64,000 nt of DNA from Nemertoderma westbladi. Taxonomy: Eukaryota; Xenacoelomorpha; Nemertodermatida; Nemertodermatidae. Positions within the stretch are counted from its first letter, which is position 1. Every line of letters starts with the position of its first letter. The notes beneath the pieces were generated by a model. That model was not told where the DNA came from. It made no database searches and was given only the letters and a program-made list of their open reading frames with translations. Of this stretch, positions 21,448 through 34,119 are shown in pieces. The translations under genes were made by a program, and so were the position numbers. The stretch lies in contig JAUCBJ010009082.1 in assembly GCA_032718475.1 (NCBI GenBank), positions 36,815 to 100,814 on the forward strand, read 5' to 3'.

Positions 21448-24397
21448 GTGAAGCCATCTATGCATCCGATACCAAATGACCAGAATACCGAGGAAAATCT
21501 CTCAGCCCACCCACACCCATTTGAGACCGAATTTTCTAATTCCCCAGATTCAGACCTGGTTTTAGAAACTGATCAGACTGCCCCATTTCAACCAGCCATA
21601 AATAGTACCCTGCCTCCATTTGAGGCAAGCAATCCCGGTTTCAGTTGGAATGGTATCTGGGGGAGTATATTTATAACACGTCTACAAAGTGTATATGATG
21701 AAATCGTCCACTGGAAGCCTTTCCTATGTGATGTACCTAGATCACAAGCAGGGAGGATGTTCGTAGACACACTTACCGGCCTCCTCAAATCTTTCAGCGA
21801 AAAATCAGCACAAGAACCTATGGCTATGTTGGCAATAATGGTAGTACCAAAACTTATTCTACAGGCCGCTGGAAGTCCTGAACATATATCTGGGAGTATT
21901 AGTCAAACACTGCGTCGAAGGTTGGAGCTATGGGAAGCTGGTAAAATAGAAGATTTACTACAAGAGGGCAGAGCCCTTCAAGTACGCAGGGGAAGACGAC
22001 CTAGAGATAATAAACCTGGCGAACAGCAAAGGCGCGATTTCATCGTCAGGATGGGCACTGGACGTGTTGCCGCAGCACTCAGTAAACTGGGAAACTCAAA
22101 GGTAAAGGGGAAACCACTTGGTTTAAATGACACAGTCGGAGACAAAACCGTCAAAGAAATCCTTCGAGACAAACACCCTACCTAGTCCTGGTAAACTGGA
22201 CACACTCCTCATTGAATCATCCTGGCCAAACAGTATGGAATACCACCCGGCCATCTATGACCGAATTACTTCGGAGACTATCCTCTCAGCCGCCCTGAGG
22301 ACCAGGGGTTCAGCTGGACCATCTGGACTGGATGCAGATAGTTGGAGGAGGCTCTTGACATCCTTTGGAAAGAACTCAGTTGACCTAAGAAAGAGCATCG
22401 CAGCAACTACCAGGCGCATAGCAACAGAGCATATAGATCCAAAGATACTAGCACCATATAATGCATCTCGACTTGCACCACTAGATAAGGATCCTGGAGT
22501 ACGCCCTGTTGGTGTTGGGGAGGTTCTGCGGAGGATAAGTGGGAAGGATATAATGACCTGTATTAGAGCTGACTTAGAAAAAGTTGCTGAAAACACTCAA
22601 CTTTGCGTTGGACAGATTGGTGGAATAGAATACGCTATACATGAACTTAGAGAACACTTCGAGGGCCCAGAATGTGAAGGGATCCTTCTAATAGATGCAA
22701 CCAAGGCATTTAATGCATTAAACCGCAAACTAACGTTACTAAACTGCCAGGTCATCTGTCCAGCTCTGTCAAAAGCACTATGCAACTCATACAGAAGTCC
22801 CCACAACTGTTCGTAGATAATGAGACCATGTTGTCAGAAGAAGGATCAACACAGGGTGACCCACTGGCACTGGCGATGTATGGTGTTGGAACCCTTCCAC
22901 TAATAAAGCTAGTTGGTAAAGTGGCACACGATTTCGATCAGGAAAAATTTGGAGAAGACAAATTGTTGGAAAAATGGTTTGCAGATGACGGAAATTTCAG
23001 CTGGCCGACTACAAACCCTTCGAACATACTGGGATGCCATATGCTCCTATGGACCTGGATATGGTTATTCCCCGAACACAATAAAAACATTTCTTATCGT
23101 GAAGGAAGGATTCATGAGTGAAGCTAAAACCATTTTTGCTAACACTGGCGTACAACTAACCGAAAATCATCGTGTACTAGGCTCAGTTATTGGGTCCCAA
23201 TCATGTGGCAGCGATTATGTAAATGACAAAGTCCATTCACTGTTCGATCAGCTGGTTAAGCTTCGAGAATTCGCTGTAACAGCTTCTCAGCCATCCTATA
23301 GTTGTCTCGTGTATGGCATGCAACCTAAGTTCAACTTCTAATCAAGAACAACTCCTGGGTTTACTACCACAATGGACCAAATTGATGACTTGATTACAGA
23401 TCGGGTCATCCCAACCATAACAGGTAATCCCCCTCCAGGTAAAATACAGCGCGATCTCCTCGCTCTGCCTGTCAGGGAGGGAGGTCTAGCAATATTAAGA
23501 TCAACCGACCTTCATCAGGGTATCCAGGAGTCCCGAAGATTATGTGAACCACTCTTTAGTGTTGACACCTGCTTAGAACCATCAGAAGCTCGTACAAAAC
23601 AACAAACAATCCGCCGAGAAATAAAGAAAGATAGAATGGAAGGTGCGAAGGAAAGCGCCGAGTGCATCCACAGTAAGCTTAGCAACAGCGACCAATACCT
23701 CCGCCTACTATCTAAAGAAAGGGGAGCCTCTTCCTGGCTGACCGCACTACCACTGACCAAATACGGTTACTCCCTACACAAAGAAGCCTTCAGGGATGCA
23801 CTGTGCTTGCGATTTGGGTGGCAGCCACCAAAGCTTCCTGCACTATGTTCATGTGGGGCTGAACACTCCATATCGCATGTCTTACACTGTCCAACTGGTG
23901 GATACCCCAGCCTTCGCCATAATGAGGTAAGAGACTACTTGGCGGAGTTATTAGCCGAGGTTTCTCATGACATACAGATAGAACCGCACCTTCAACCAGT
24001 GGGTGGTGAGCAGTTTAAACTGAGTAGTACCTCAACAGACCTGGATGCTCGACTGGATGTGGCAGCTTCTGGCATATGGGGTGGACGCTTCCAGAAGCTC
24101 TTTATAGACGTGAAGGTTTTTAATCCACTTTGCGCATCCAACCCCAAGTCGATCAATGCAAAGCATGTAAAGGATAAGCGCCGCAAATATGAAGAACGGA
24201 TAACTCTCATTGAACATGCATCCTTTACTCCATTTGTAATGTCAACTACAGGGGGAGCTGGCAGGGGTGCTCAGGCACTATTAAACAGAGTAGCACTCCT
24301 TCTATCAGCAAACCGGGGTGCTCCTTACTCCGAGACAGTGGCATTAATCCGTACACGTTTAAGCTTTGCCGCTTTGCGCTATTGCGCTCTTCAATAA
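21448..24397 (+). pseudogene. Reverse transcriptase with C-terminal zinc knuckle and PD-(D/E)XK-like nuclease, broken
   Basis: Five overlapping frames make one decayed protein of about 980 codons. The first (21448-22185; GTG at its edge, first ATG 21460) is the N-terminal part, ending TVKEILRDKHP. The next carries GPSGLDADSWRRLL, PLDKDPGVRPVGVGEVLRR and RT motif A (LLIDATKAFN). The third carries motif B (STQGDPLAL) and motif C (WFADD). The fourth (22913-23341) ends at a TAA (23339-23341), after which the same frame continues to 24397. The C-terminal part has LCSCGAEHSISHVLHC (zinc-knuckle-like) and RLDVAASGIWGGRF followed by FIDVKVFNP, which fits D...DxK of restriction-like endonucleases. RT plus such a nuclease is the layout of early-branching non-LTR elements (R2, NeSL, Hero groups). 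I recall similar RTs as common in cnidarian genomes but cannot name the clade. Frameshifts lie near 22130-22185, 22780-22816 and 23000. Confidence 0.8.
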
Positions 24398-25121
24398 TGT
24401 GTTTGCGAGGCGCACGAGAACCACGGATTAAAAGGTTCCCGATTACTCTGCAGGAAACCGGAATACAGGCATGTTTACATTAAAGTTTAAACAAGTCATC
24501 CCACTCACACCACAACTCTAATTCCCTTCACCATTCAACCTTTACTGTAGCTACTGTAGACATTTCATATTATTTGTGTTAGTATATTTATGTAAAATAA
24601 TAGTTAATCAGCGTTATACAGATATAACAATATATCTAATGAAAAAAACAAAAAAAAAATAGCTACTACAGTTACTGTAGTGCCCTATAACTATATATGT
24701 AACCTAGTAACCATGTTAATTGACTATTTTCTAGAATATTTGAATAGCCACATTGTTAATCTGTTCATAATTTTAAAATATAAAGCTTAGCTTCACAAAC
24801 TCTGAAATATTTCAATGTAATATCTAATTATTGATGTTGGCCTAAACTGTGGGTTATTTAATTTAAAAAAAAATTATTATCAATAACCCTATAGGTTCCT
24901 ATAATAGTTACTGATTTTATATGCCTAGCTAATCGAATTTGTTGAGATGTTTTTTTTGTTTGTTCTACTATATTTTACCTGCTATATTTATATAATTTCG
25001 TTAATGATTTAGATCATCAGATCATGTTAGCTATTTAAATAAAATGATTTTCTTTGTTTATTAAAATTTATATTGATAGATTTAGGTAGCTAATATTAGT
25101 ATTGATGTACCTAGCAATACC
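24398..25121. other. AT-rich 3' flank of the RT
   Basis: No gene. Contains A-rich runs (about 24640-24660 and 24860-24875) that could mark an old poly(A)-like retroelement 3' end, but no target duplication was found. Confidence 0.4.
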
Positions 25122-28100
25122 TAGTATTGGTAAACACAAAATATCGCGAAGATCACGACGTTTGCGAAGCTCCATCTATAGTATTGGTAAACACAAAATA
25201 TGTCGCGGAGATCGCGACGTTTGCGAAGCTCCACCTATAGTATTGGTAAACGCAAAATATATCGCGAAGATCGCGATGTTTGCGAAGCTCCACCTACAGT
25301 ATTGGTAAACACAAAATATGTCGCGAAGATCACGACGTTTGCGAAGCTCCACCTATAGTATTGGTAAACGCAAAATATATCGCGAAGATCGCGATGTTTG
25401 CGAAGCTCCACCTATAGTATTGGTAAACACAAAATATCGCGAAGTTTGTGAAGCTTCATCTATAGTATTGGTAAACACAAAATATCGCGAAGTTTGTGAA
25501 GCTTCATCTATAGTATTGGCAAACACAAAATATCGCGAAGTTTGTGAAGCTTCATCTATAGTATTGGTAAACACAAGATATCGTGAAGATCGCGACGTTT
25601 GCGAAGTTCCACCTATAGTATTGGAAACACAAAATATCGTGAAGATCCACCTATTCACCTAGGTGAACCCGACATTCTTTTCAGCAATACTATAGGTGGA
25701 GAGCTTCGCGAACGTCGCGATCTTCACAATATTTTGTGTTTACCAATACTATAGGTGGAGCTTTGCGAACGTCGCGATCTTCATGACATATTTTGTGTTT
25801 ACCAATACTATAGGTGGAGAGCTTCGCGAACGTCGCGATCTTCACAATATTTTGTGTTTACCAATACTATAGGTGGAGCTTCGCGAACGTCGCGATCTTC
25901 ATGACATATTTTGTGTTTACCAATACTATAGGTGGAGCTTCGCGAACGTCGCGATCTTCACAATATTTTGTGTTTACCAATACTATAGGTGGAGCTTCGC
26001 GAACGTCGCGATCTTCATGACATATTTTGTGTTTACCAATACTATAGGTGGAGAGCTTCGCGAACGTCGCGATCTTCACAATATTTTGTGTTTACCAATA
26101 CTATAGGTGGAGCTTCGCGAACGTCGCGATCTTCATGACATATTTTGTGTTTACCAATACTATAGGTGGAGAGCTTCGCGAACGTCGCGATCTTCACAAT
26201 ATTTTGTGTTTACCAATACTATAGGTGGAGCTTCGCGAACGTCGCGATCTTCATGACATATTTTGTGTTTACCAATACTATAGGTGGAGCTTCGCGAACG
26301 TCGCGATCTTCACAATATTTTGTGTTTACCAATACTATAGGTGGAGCTTCGCGAACGTTGCGATCTTCATGACATATTTTGTGTTTACCAATACTATAGG
26401 TGGAGCTTCGTGAACGTCGCGATCTTCGCGATATTTTGTGTTTACCAATACTATAGGTGGAGCTTCGCGAACGTCGCGATCTTCATGACATATTTTGTGT
26501 TTACCAATACTATAGGTGGAGCTTCGCAAACGTCGCGATCTTCACAATATTTTGTGTTTACCAATACTATAGGTGGAGCTTCGCTAACGTCGCGATCTTC
26601 ATGACATATTTTGTGTTTACCAATACTATAGGTGGAGCTTCGCGAACGTTGCGATCTTCATGACATATTTTGTGTTTACCAATACTATAGGTGGAGCTTT
26701 GCGAATGTCGCGATCTTCATGACATATTTTGTGTTTACCAATACTATAGGTGGAGCTTCGCGAACGTCGCGATCTTCACGATATTTTGTGTTTACCAATA
26801 CTATAGGTGGAGCTTCGCGAACGTCGCGATCTTCATGACATATTTTGTGTTTACCAATACTATAGGTGGAGCTTCGCGAACGTCGCGATCTTCACGATAT
26901 TTTGTGTTTACCAATACTATAGGTGGAGCTTCGCGAACGTCGCGATCTTCATGACATATTTTGTGTTTACCAATACTATAGGTGGAGCTTCGCAAACGTC
27001 GCGATCTTCACAATATTTTGTGTTTACCAATACTATAGGTGGAGCTTCGCGAACGTCGCGATCTTCATGACATATTTTGTGTTTACCAATACTATAGGTG
27101 GAGCTTCGCGAACGTCGCGATCTTCATGACATATTTTGTGTTTACCAATACTATAGGTGGAGCTTCGCGAACGTCGGGATCTTCATGACATATTTTGTGT
27201 TTACCAATACTGTAGGTGGAGCTTCGCAAACGTCGCGATCTTTATGACATATTTTGTGTTTACCAATACTATAGGTGGAGCTTCGCGAACGTCGCGATCT
27301 TCATGACATATTTTGTGTTTACCAATACTATAGGTGGAGCTTCGCGAACGTCGCGATCTTCACGATATTTTGTGTTTACCAATACTATAGGTGGAGCTTC
27401 GCGAACGTCGCGATCTTCATGACATATTTTGTGTTTACCAATACTATAGGTGGAGCTTCGCGAACGTCGCGATCTTCATGACATATTTTGTGTTTACCAA
27501 TACTATAGGTGGAGCTTCGCGAACGTCGCGATCTTCGCGATATATTTTGTGTTTACCAATACTATAGGTGGAGCTTCGCGAACGTCGCGATCTTCATGAC
27601 ATATTTTGTGTTTACCAATACTATAGGTGGAGCTTCGCAAACGTCGCGATCTTCGCGATATATTTTGTGTTTACCAATACTATAGGTGGAGCTTCGCGAA
27701 CGTCGCGATCTTCGCGATATATTTTGTGTTTACCAATACTATAGGTGGAGCTTCGCGAACGTCGCAATCTTCGCGATATTTTGTGTTTACCAATACTATA
27801 GGTGGAGCTTCGCGAACGTCGCGATCTTCACGATATTTTGTGTTTACCAATACTATAGGTGGAGCTTCACAAACGTCGCGATCTTCACAATATTTTGTGT
27901 TTACCAATACTGTAGGTGGAGCTTCGCGAACGTCGCGATCTTCATGACATATTTTGTGTTTACCAATACTATAGGTGGAGCTTCGCGAACGTCGCGATCT
28001 TCGCGATATATTTTGTGTTTACCAATACTATAGGTGGAGCTTCGCGAACGTCGCGATCTTCACGATATTTTGTGTTTACCAATACTATAGGTGGAGCTTC

Positions 28101-29145
28101 ACAAACGTCGCGATCTTCACAATATTTTGTGTTTACCAATACTGTAGGTGGAGCTTCGCGAACGTCGCGATCTTCATGACATATTTTGTGTTTACCAATA
28201 CTATAGGTGGAGCTTCGCGAACGTCGCGATCTTCATGACATATTTTGTGTTTACCAATACTATAGGTGGAGCTTCGCAAACGTCGCGATCTTCACGATAT
28301 TTTGTGTTTACCAATACTGTAGGTGGAGCTTCGCGAACGTCGCGATCTTCATGACATATTTTGTGTTTACCAATACTATAGGTGGAGCTTCGCGAACGTC
28401 GCGATCTTCGCGACATTTTTTGTGTTTACCAATACTATAGGTGGAGCTTCACAAACGTCGCGATCTTCACAATATTTTGTGTTTACCAATACTGTAGGTG
28501 GAGCTTCGCGAACGTCGCGATCTTCATGACATATTTTGTGTTTACCAATACTGTAGGTGGAGCTTCGCGAACGTCGCGATCTTCACAATATTTTGTGTTT
28601 ACCAATACTGTAGGTGGAGCTTCGCGAACGTCGCGATCTTCATGACATATTTTGTGTTTACCAATACTATAGGTGGAGCTTCGCGAACGTCGCGATCTTC
28701 ACAATATTTTGTGTTTACCAATACTATAGGTGGAGCTTCGCGAACGTCGCGATCTTCACAATATTTTGTGTTTACCAATACTGTAGGTGGAGCTTCGCGA
28801 ACGTCGCGATCTTCATGACATATTTTGTGTTTACCAATACTGTAGGTGGAGCTTCGCGAACGTCGCGATCTTCACAATATTTTGTGTTTACCAATACTGT
28901 AGGTGGAGCTTCGCGAACGTCGCGATCTTCATGACATATTTTGTGTTTACCAATACTGTAGGTGGAGCTTCGCGAACGTCGCGATCTTCATGACATATTT
29001 TGTGTTTACCAATACTATAGATGGAGCTTTGCGAACGTCGCGATCTTCATGACATATTTTGTGTTTACCAATACTATAGGTGGAGCTTCGCGAACGTCGC
29101 GATCTTCATGACATATTTTGTGTATACCATTTCTATAGGTGGATC
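25122..29145. repeat. 57-59-bp satellite array with a polarity switch
   Basis: From 25122 to about 25658, roughly ten copies read AGTATTGGTAAACACAAAAT, then a variable CGCGAAGAT, then CGCGACGTTTGCGAAGCTCC and ACCTAT. Three of these are short 48-bp forms. From about 25687 to 29145, some 60 copies run in the opposite orientation (ACCAATACTATAGGTGGAGC, TTCGCGAACGTCGCGATCTT, then CATGACATATTTTGTGTTT at 59 bp, or CACAATATTTTGTGTTT at 57 bp). The 59- and 57-bp forms often alternate, giving a 116-bp period. The switch occurs across a unique ~30-bp bridge at 25657-25686 (with CACCTAGGTG). The long frames translated from it are repeat by-products. Confidence 0.95.
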
Positions 29146-29857
29146 ATCAGATGCGAAATTTTTATGCGAACCAATATTTTGCTGGGTCGCGGCTAAAATA
29201 CACGAAACTGTACTTGTATCGTATCTTTTTAAAATACGAACAGTTTATTTGTGTTCTCCTCTAGAATATAGACATTCATGAATACAGCACATTATTGTTG
29301 GTGGCCTTTTTAGTATACAATTCATAATTGTTTTAAATATAAGGAAAGGAATGTAGTGCAAAACTTATATAATATTAGTATTGTTAACCGAATTCTGGAA
29401 TGCTATATATCTACATAGGCCTATATATTATGTAATATATGGTGCAAAATAATATTCTAGAAGTCCATGTATTGGTGTAGGCCTTCCAGAAATTTGGAAA
29501 TGTTTGCGAAGCCCTGCCTGTATAGCATTGTTAAATAATATTAATACCTGTGTATAGGTTCTGATATTTCACAAAATTCGCGACGTTTGCGAAATTTCGC
29601 AATCTTCGTAAAAATGTTGAAGATATTCTAGAACATATTAGCGATTTATTTAAAAATGCTTTTTTCTCTAGAACTAATACTAATACTTGTTATTAATCGG
29701 ATTTCTTTCATTAAAAAAAATGTTCTAGAACATTCGCAAGGATCAGGACATTTGCGAAGCTCCACCTATAGCATTGTTAAACACAAAATATCGCGAAGAT
29801 CGCGACGTTTGCGAAATTTCGCGATTTTCGCCGAAGAATTGTTCAAAATCGTTGCCC
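29146..29857. other. Right part and inverted end of the composite element
   Basis: AT-rich DNA with diverged single copies of the satellite core: TTTGCGAAGCCCTGCCTG near 29502, CGCGACGTTTGCGAAATTTC near 29578 and 29800, and an intact CTCCACCTATAGCATTG near 29759. It ends in the right inverted arm. No gene. Confidence 0.6.
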
Positions 29858-29861
29858 TAAT

Positions 29862-29885
29862 GGGGGGGGGGGGGGGGGGGGGGGG
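29862..29885 (+). repeat. G24 homopolymer
   Basis: An uninterrupted run of 24 G, 4 bp outside the right arm of the composite unit. Confidence 0.95.
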
Positions 29886-32800
29886 CAACAGGGGTAGCTG
29901 CCGGGGGCCCTGATAAGATAACTCCCCACCAAACATGACTCCCCAGTCTTCTCTTAGCAAGTCGTTAGACTTGATTACTGTAAGAAAAAAAACTACTGAC
30001 TACTGGCTACTGACTACTGACTACTGGCTACTGGCTACTGACTACTGGCTACTGGCTACTGGCTACTGGCTACTGACTACTGGCTACTGGCTACTGACTA
30101 CTGGCTACTGACCTAGAGCAAAAACGGCTCTAACGATTTTGATGAAATTTTGCATGGACCATGAAAATGGATTTCTAAGGGTACTTGTGAAATCGCGGTT
30201 TAAATTGAAACATCTCAACTTGTTTTATTTCGAAAAATAGCCCCAAAACACGAAAATTGCCATAGGCGCAATGATAAAACACCAGCTGGCACTCATGAAA
30301 AATGTATAGAGATGGCCTGGTAAAGCATTCAATAGGAAGGGCAACTAACAAAGAAGTACTTTCTCTGCCAAGTTTTATTATCACTCTACTCTACAACCCA
30401 GACAGTAAGCTAACATTAACTGGTTTAGCTGGCTATTACAGTCTCAGCTGAATAACTCTTCCCAATGCATCCTTGCTATGTTAATTAATTGGCGTGCAAG
30501 CTAAATGACTGTTAGTTATACAGTGTGTTGGCTACACAGTGTATTGTACTATGCTCTCATCGCATTATTGTTTTTTTTAATTTTGTGCCAACATTAATAC
30601 TGTGGAGGCTGTATGCTTATAAGGCTGAATGTTTACTCAGCCTCAAATGATTCTCCATAAGGCTAACATTATAGTTTGAAATATAAAAATCTGTTATAAT
30701 AATAATATAATTGTTGTATTTAATTAATATCGTGGTTTACATTGAACAGTGTAAATTGTTAATCGCGGTTTACATTGAAACATCTCAACTTGTTTTATTT
30801 ATTACAAAAATAAGAACGAATTTGTCTTATCACTTCTTGTGCGCGATTGTATTGAATTCATGACAACTGCTGTTATTATTATTAATCAATTGACACCTCG
30901 ACTCCTCTCTGACTACTCTATCCGATAGAATAAAATAATCATTTCGCTAACTGCTCTCTATCTTCTATAATCACAACAGCTTTTATAATTCATTAGATGA
31001 TTACAACATAATAATTATAGTTTGAAGTTGTCTAGAAAATTTTTCGTACACCACCGGGACTACCCTCACACTAATTGATTATCAGACAGAACAAAAAGCT
31101 TTTACTTGACTCGTACTGTCTCCTACGACTTGCTTCATCTCTAGTATTATTATATTATGATAATTATTATTGTGGTCATATATTTGGACGAGCTGCAAAC
31201 TATCCGGATGAATTAGTTAAGTAGATGTTAGCCATAATGGTGAAATGTCTTGGTGGTGGGGAGTTGTTTTTTGTCTAGATGATCGTTTATTGTCCGCGGA
31301 TGATTCCCGTCATTCCAATAAATGGCAGGTTTCAGTACCAACAACTCGTCTCAATGAGCCGAGCTCAGCGCCCAGAGAAATTGTTTAAACTGATATATTT
31401 CTCGACAGGGGGGGGGGGGGGGGGGCACACCGAATTTTCTGATTTACGTTTAATTTTCAGAATTTTTAAATAATCGATTTAATTAATAGAGAGCCCTTAT
31501 CAGGGCCATTGATGTGTTTTCACGCTGGGGAATATTAGGTTGGCAGTCATAATATATAATAAAGTAGGCTAATAACATAAAGTGCCTGATAATAAAATAA
31601 AATAAGCCTATAGCAAAAGTATCGAGACTGCGCTAATTCTCACCAAATCTCGGCTACACGGCCTCTATTAAAGGCCGACTTGTCTGTTCCCCATTTAGTG
31701 GACTATTATTTACATTTTGAGGTCGACTTGTCTGTTCCCCATTTAGTGGACTATTATTTACATTTTACAATACAATAGGCCTATTAACAGAACGAACGAT
31801 ATTGGATAGTAATTCATAGTCTTATAAAGAACTCAGTTGTAATATAAAGTGATCTGTTCTGCTATAGTTTTACTATTTTCATATGAAAACCAACGTGGTG
31901 AATTAATGTATCAATTCCAAAAAATACGATAAAATTATTGAGCTGCATTTCATAATTGAATGTAATAATTAATTTTTGGCAATATTTATTGTACACAATA
32001 ACAAAAGGCAGAGCGGTCCAGAATTGAAATTCTTATCATAATTTGAAAGTTAACATAAGATACATTAATTACAATTACTAATACAGTCTTACCAAAGCGT
32101 ATTTTATTCATAAATTGTAATAACGAGGGAAATCTCTGTTATACAGCTTAAGAAAATCTTGCCCCCAGTCACCGCCCCCAGTTAACTCGATGGCATGGCT
32201 TTGTATATAGTACGCCTTGAATGCAGCACGGGACGGGGGGAGGGTTTCAACCAATAGGAAAGTTTGTATTTATCGGATGCCATGGAATTCCAGAATGCGG
32301 TCGTGTCGCACAGCGAACGGAATGTTAGGCCAAAATATAAGCCGAAATCTAGGCCAAAATATAAGCCGAAAACTAGGCCGAAATTTTGGAGGGAAGTCCT
32401 ACTGCTGCATTTTTGCATTCTGGTCAGTCTGTGTTTCTCTGTTACCAGTACAGTACTATGGAGCCGCAGTACCATGGTGTTTAAGTCGTACAATGCGCTT
32501 AAATGATGAACTTAAATAATTTGTTCAACTCAGAAATCAACCACTCAGGGAATATAAATAACCTCCTTATATATGATTTACATGGCCTTAATTTCGGCCT
32601 ATCCAACCCTTTTCTTTACTACCCCAGTACATGCCAGAAACACGATAGCCATGGAAAAAAGAAACACAATAAGATTCAATAAAAAATCGAGCTATTTTTT
32701 ATTACAGTATTTTTTTAAGTAAAAAAAACATTGTTGACACCAATAAACGTATTAATATGTCATTACCCAATGGATTAATAATTACCCATTTAATATAATA

Positions 32801-33205
32801 CAATAAGATTATATATAAAATGAGATATTTTCGTAAAACAATGTGTCGCATAATTCATTTATTATTCAGATACAAAGTTCTTCCATAACTGCGAATGTAG
32901 TTTAAATTTTAGTTAGTTCTTCTTAGGCGCCGCAGATTTAAACAGCCAGTCACAGATTTATGATGCCAACATTCACGTAAGAATGAGAAACGGATTCCAA
33001 CAGGAAACTGAAAAAAATCAAGTATATAATATTAGTGACTTTGTTAAATATTTAAAATAAGGTGGCACCGCATTACCCATTGGATGTATATAGTGAGAAA
33101 TGTTTAATTTAGAACTTAATCGGCGTGAAATACGCCGTGGAATAAAGTAGCTGGACCACGTGACAATAAATTTAACTGGATGAACGGGCAGTATTCCTTC
33201 CTTAT
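29886..33205. other. Non-coding DNA with small repeats
   Basis: No convincing gene. The sequence AATCGCGGTTTA(A/C)ATTGAAAC with CTCAACTTGTTTTATT occurs at about 30190 and again at about 30759. A 48-bp tandem duplication (CGACTTGTCTGTTCCCCATT) lies at 31676 and 31724, and a G18 run at 31408-31425. At 32328-32395 a 24-bp unit (AGGCCAAAATATAAGCCGAA) repeats about 2.6 times. The frame at 32182-32493 (minus, 103 codons) overlaps that repeat and shows no domain. Confidence 0.5.
29993..30112. repeat. 7-bp minisatellite (CTACTGR)
   Basis: About 17 copies of CTACTGG/CTACTGA in tandem, followed directly by unique sequence. Confidence 0.95.
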
Positions 33206-33351
33206 GGTAGTAGGGTATAGTACTTTGGTAGTAGGGTATAGTACTTTGGTAGTAGGGTATAGTACTTTGGTAGTAGGGTATAGACTTTGGTAGTAGGGTA
33301 TAGTACTTTGGTAGTAGGGTATAGTACTTTGGTAGTAGGGTATAGTACTTT
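33206..33351. repeat. 21-bp minisatellite
   Basis: Seven copies of GGTAGTAGGGTATAGTACTT(T), one of them shortened (lacking TAC). Because 21 is a multiple of three, it yields a YYTLLPK-like peptide on the minus strand; this is not evidence of a gene. Confidence 0.95.
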
Positions 33352-34119
33352 TCTCGAGAGCGTTTTTTTTCCATAAGTTGGGGTATGGCCTAAAACTTTA
33401 ACAATGGAATCACATGACATCACATTTACGCCAACTGTCTCAGATCGTCCATTTGATAATGATGAACCTCATGGCACTCCTATTGCACTGAGATTAGTCT
33501 GATTCAAACCGCAATGGTCGATTTAATGGGTGTAAGAATCCTACAAACAAGATCACAATGAACAACAGTCATCGAGATACTAGAAACACAAATGTTAATA
33601 TATCCCGCTGACGCCCTTACGACGAGATAAATAGGCCTAACCTCCTTAGTAGAGAACACTAATTACTTTACATTTGTGTTTTAATTGAAGTTTGTTTTAA
33701 CTAAATTAATTTATCATTGTGGTGGTTCCAGATAGGGGGGGAAACTGGACGCAATAAAAATTCATCCCTCTCCAGGGGAAATTGGACGCAAATAACAGAT
33801 GACTAAACTCAAAAATAAAACTGTAACCTGTTCTTTTGTGTTTAGTTTATTGTTTTGGTTAAAATAACGTGCCACTGTAACCTGCACCTTTCCCTAAATT
33901 GAGAATTTAACATTGAGGCGGGATATTAATTCGCTAAGGCGGGTTTTGCGTCAAGTTCCCCCCCCCCCCCCCCCCCCTGCCTCGGTGGTTCGTTTCGTAT
34001 GAACCCAATGTCGGTGTATTTAGCTGTTCTGCCGTGCAATGTAAAAAGACCGTGGAAGTCGCATTTTTCCAATCACTTTTTCTGGGTCTAAAAATTGCGC
34101 TCTATCTAATATGGTATAA
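33352..34119. other. Non-coding, C20 tract
   Basis: No gene. Contains a C20 homopolymer at 33958-33977. Two G-rich words (GATAGGGGGGGAAACTGGAC and CAGGGGAAATTGGACGC) form a loose local duplication at about 33732-33790. Confidence 0.55.

Larger units (their letters stand above)
19941..29857. mobile_element. 9.9-kb TIR-bounded composite element
   Basis: The left end reads TAA then GGCAACGATTTTGAACA. The right end reads TGTTCAAAATCGTTGCCC then TAA. The first 25 bp of the arms match at 24 positions. After an insertion of about 30 bp on the left, homology resumes (GCGAAAATC, CGAAATTTCGCAAACGTCGC), giving arms of about 60 bp. TAA directly outside both ends could be a 3-bp target duplication, which is known for PIF/Harbinger (TWA). 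No transposase of that family is visible. The interior holds an Ulp1-like protease, an RT with a nuclease-like C-terminus, and a satellite whose unit shares the CGCGACGTTTGCGAA core of the arms. Whether this is one mobile unit, or an inverted-repeat element later invaded by a retroelement, cannot be settled here. Confidence 0.6.

Noticed and set aside
25814-29281. Dozens of short frames in the 57-59-bp satellite
   Set aside because: Each is one or two repeat units translated; no gene.
32182-32519. 100-residue frames on both strands
   Set aside because: Mutually overlapping shadows over a 24-bp repeat; no recognisable protein.
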